Below are positions 63,930-64,000 of a DNA stretch of 64,000 nucleotides, one piece after another. The number at the start of each line of letters is the position of its first letter. Within the stretch, counting starts at the first letter, position 1. Made by a program: the position numbers and the translations under genes. The DNA comes from Ctena decussata (taxonomy: Eukaryota; Mollusca; Bivalvia; Lucinida; Lucinidae), in the NCBI GenBank assembly GCA_963989385.1, contig OZ022501.1:93232979-93296978 (forward strand), given 5' to 3'. The notes beneath the pieces are model-generated. The model did no database searches and had not been told where the DNA came from. It was given only the letters and a program-made list of their open reading frames with translations.

Positions 63930-64000
63930 GCGTCTAAAGATGCAGATGGAATGACAAACAGCGTAGATCCTGCTTCGGGATCAGTCCGACGAAGATCTGA
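63930..64000 (+). repeat. GATGCAG..TGACAAACAGCGTAGATC repeat, cut by window end
   Basis: Matches 61,520-61,565 almost exactly (AATGACAAACAGCGTAGATC, CTGCTTCGGGATC). Confidence 0.6.

Overview
This is a gene-poor, repeat-dense, AT-rich eukaryotic window, most likely from a marine bivalve mollusc. The evidence is introns with GT/AG borders, several LINE lineages with microsatellite tails, tRNA-derived SINEs ending in (ATCC)n, and many fold-back MITEs. The organism call is an inference from repeat style, not from a marker gene. No prokaryotic operons, rRNA or CRISPR were seen.

The one clear host gene lies on the minus strand between 25,939 and 19,398. Three exons join in phase (332 + 308 + 233 bp, introns in phase 2 and phase 1) into a 290-residue secreted protein. 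It has a signal peptide, a Cys-rich N-terminal domain and a lipocalin-like domain carrying the signature of violaxanthin de-epoxidase (VDE), an enzyme family best known from plant and algal plastids. A TATA box lies about 58 bp upstream of the ATG, and AATAAA lies 10 bp past the stop. Its introns are filled with transposons, and a LINE abuts its 3' end in the opposite orientation.

The second main object is a roughly 5.03-kb element at 42,939-47,966 bounded by inverted repeats of about 760-800 bp. Inside, on the minus strand, are an acidic C2HC zinc-finger protein (251 aa), a small basic protein (61 aa) and a 211-aa protein. Each has its own TATA box. The layout resembles a compact virus-derived or Polinton/Maverick-like element without polymerase or integrase.

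Layout: 0-9 kb holds a 144-bp ACGTC-rich TIR element, an inverted repeat pair, an RTE-type LINE fragment and two 0.75-0.8-kb TIR elements. 9-15 kb holds tandem repeats and fold-back copies. 15-19.4 kb is a nearly intact endonuclease/RT LINE with three frame breaks. 19.4-26 kb is the VDE-like gene, with a rearranged Tc1 element, a tandem tRNA-Thr-like SINE array and a LINE-in-SINE insertion in its introns. 26-33 kb holds SINEs, nested MITEs and a minisatellite. 33.6-38.5 kb holds two minus-strand RTE-like LINE copies and a 5'-truncated plus-strand LINE. 38.5-43 kb holds fold-back elements. 43-48 kb is the long-TIR element. 48-64 kb holds MITEs, SINEs, minisatellites and mariner-like TIR elements with no convincing gene.

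A fold-back family beginning GAGCCGCGACACGA occurs about ten times and is the most frequent repeat here. Repeat calls rest on manual comparison of copies within the window, so the boundaries are approximate.
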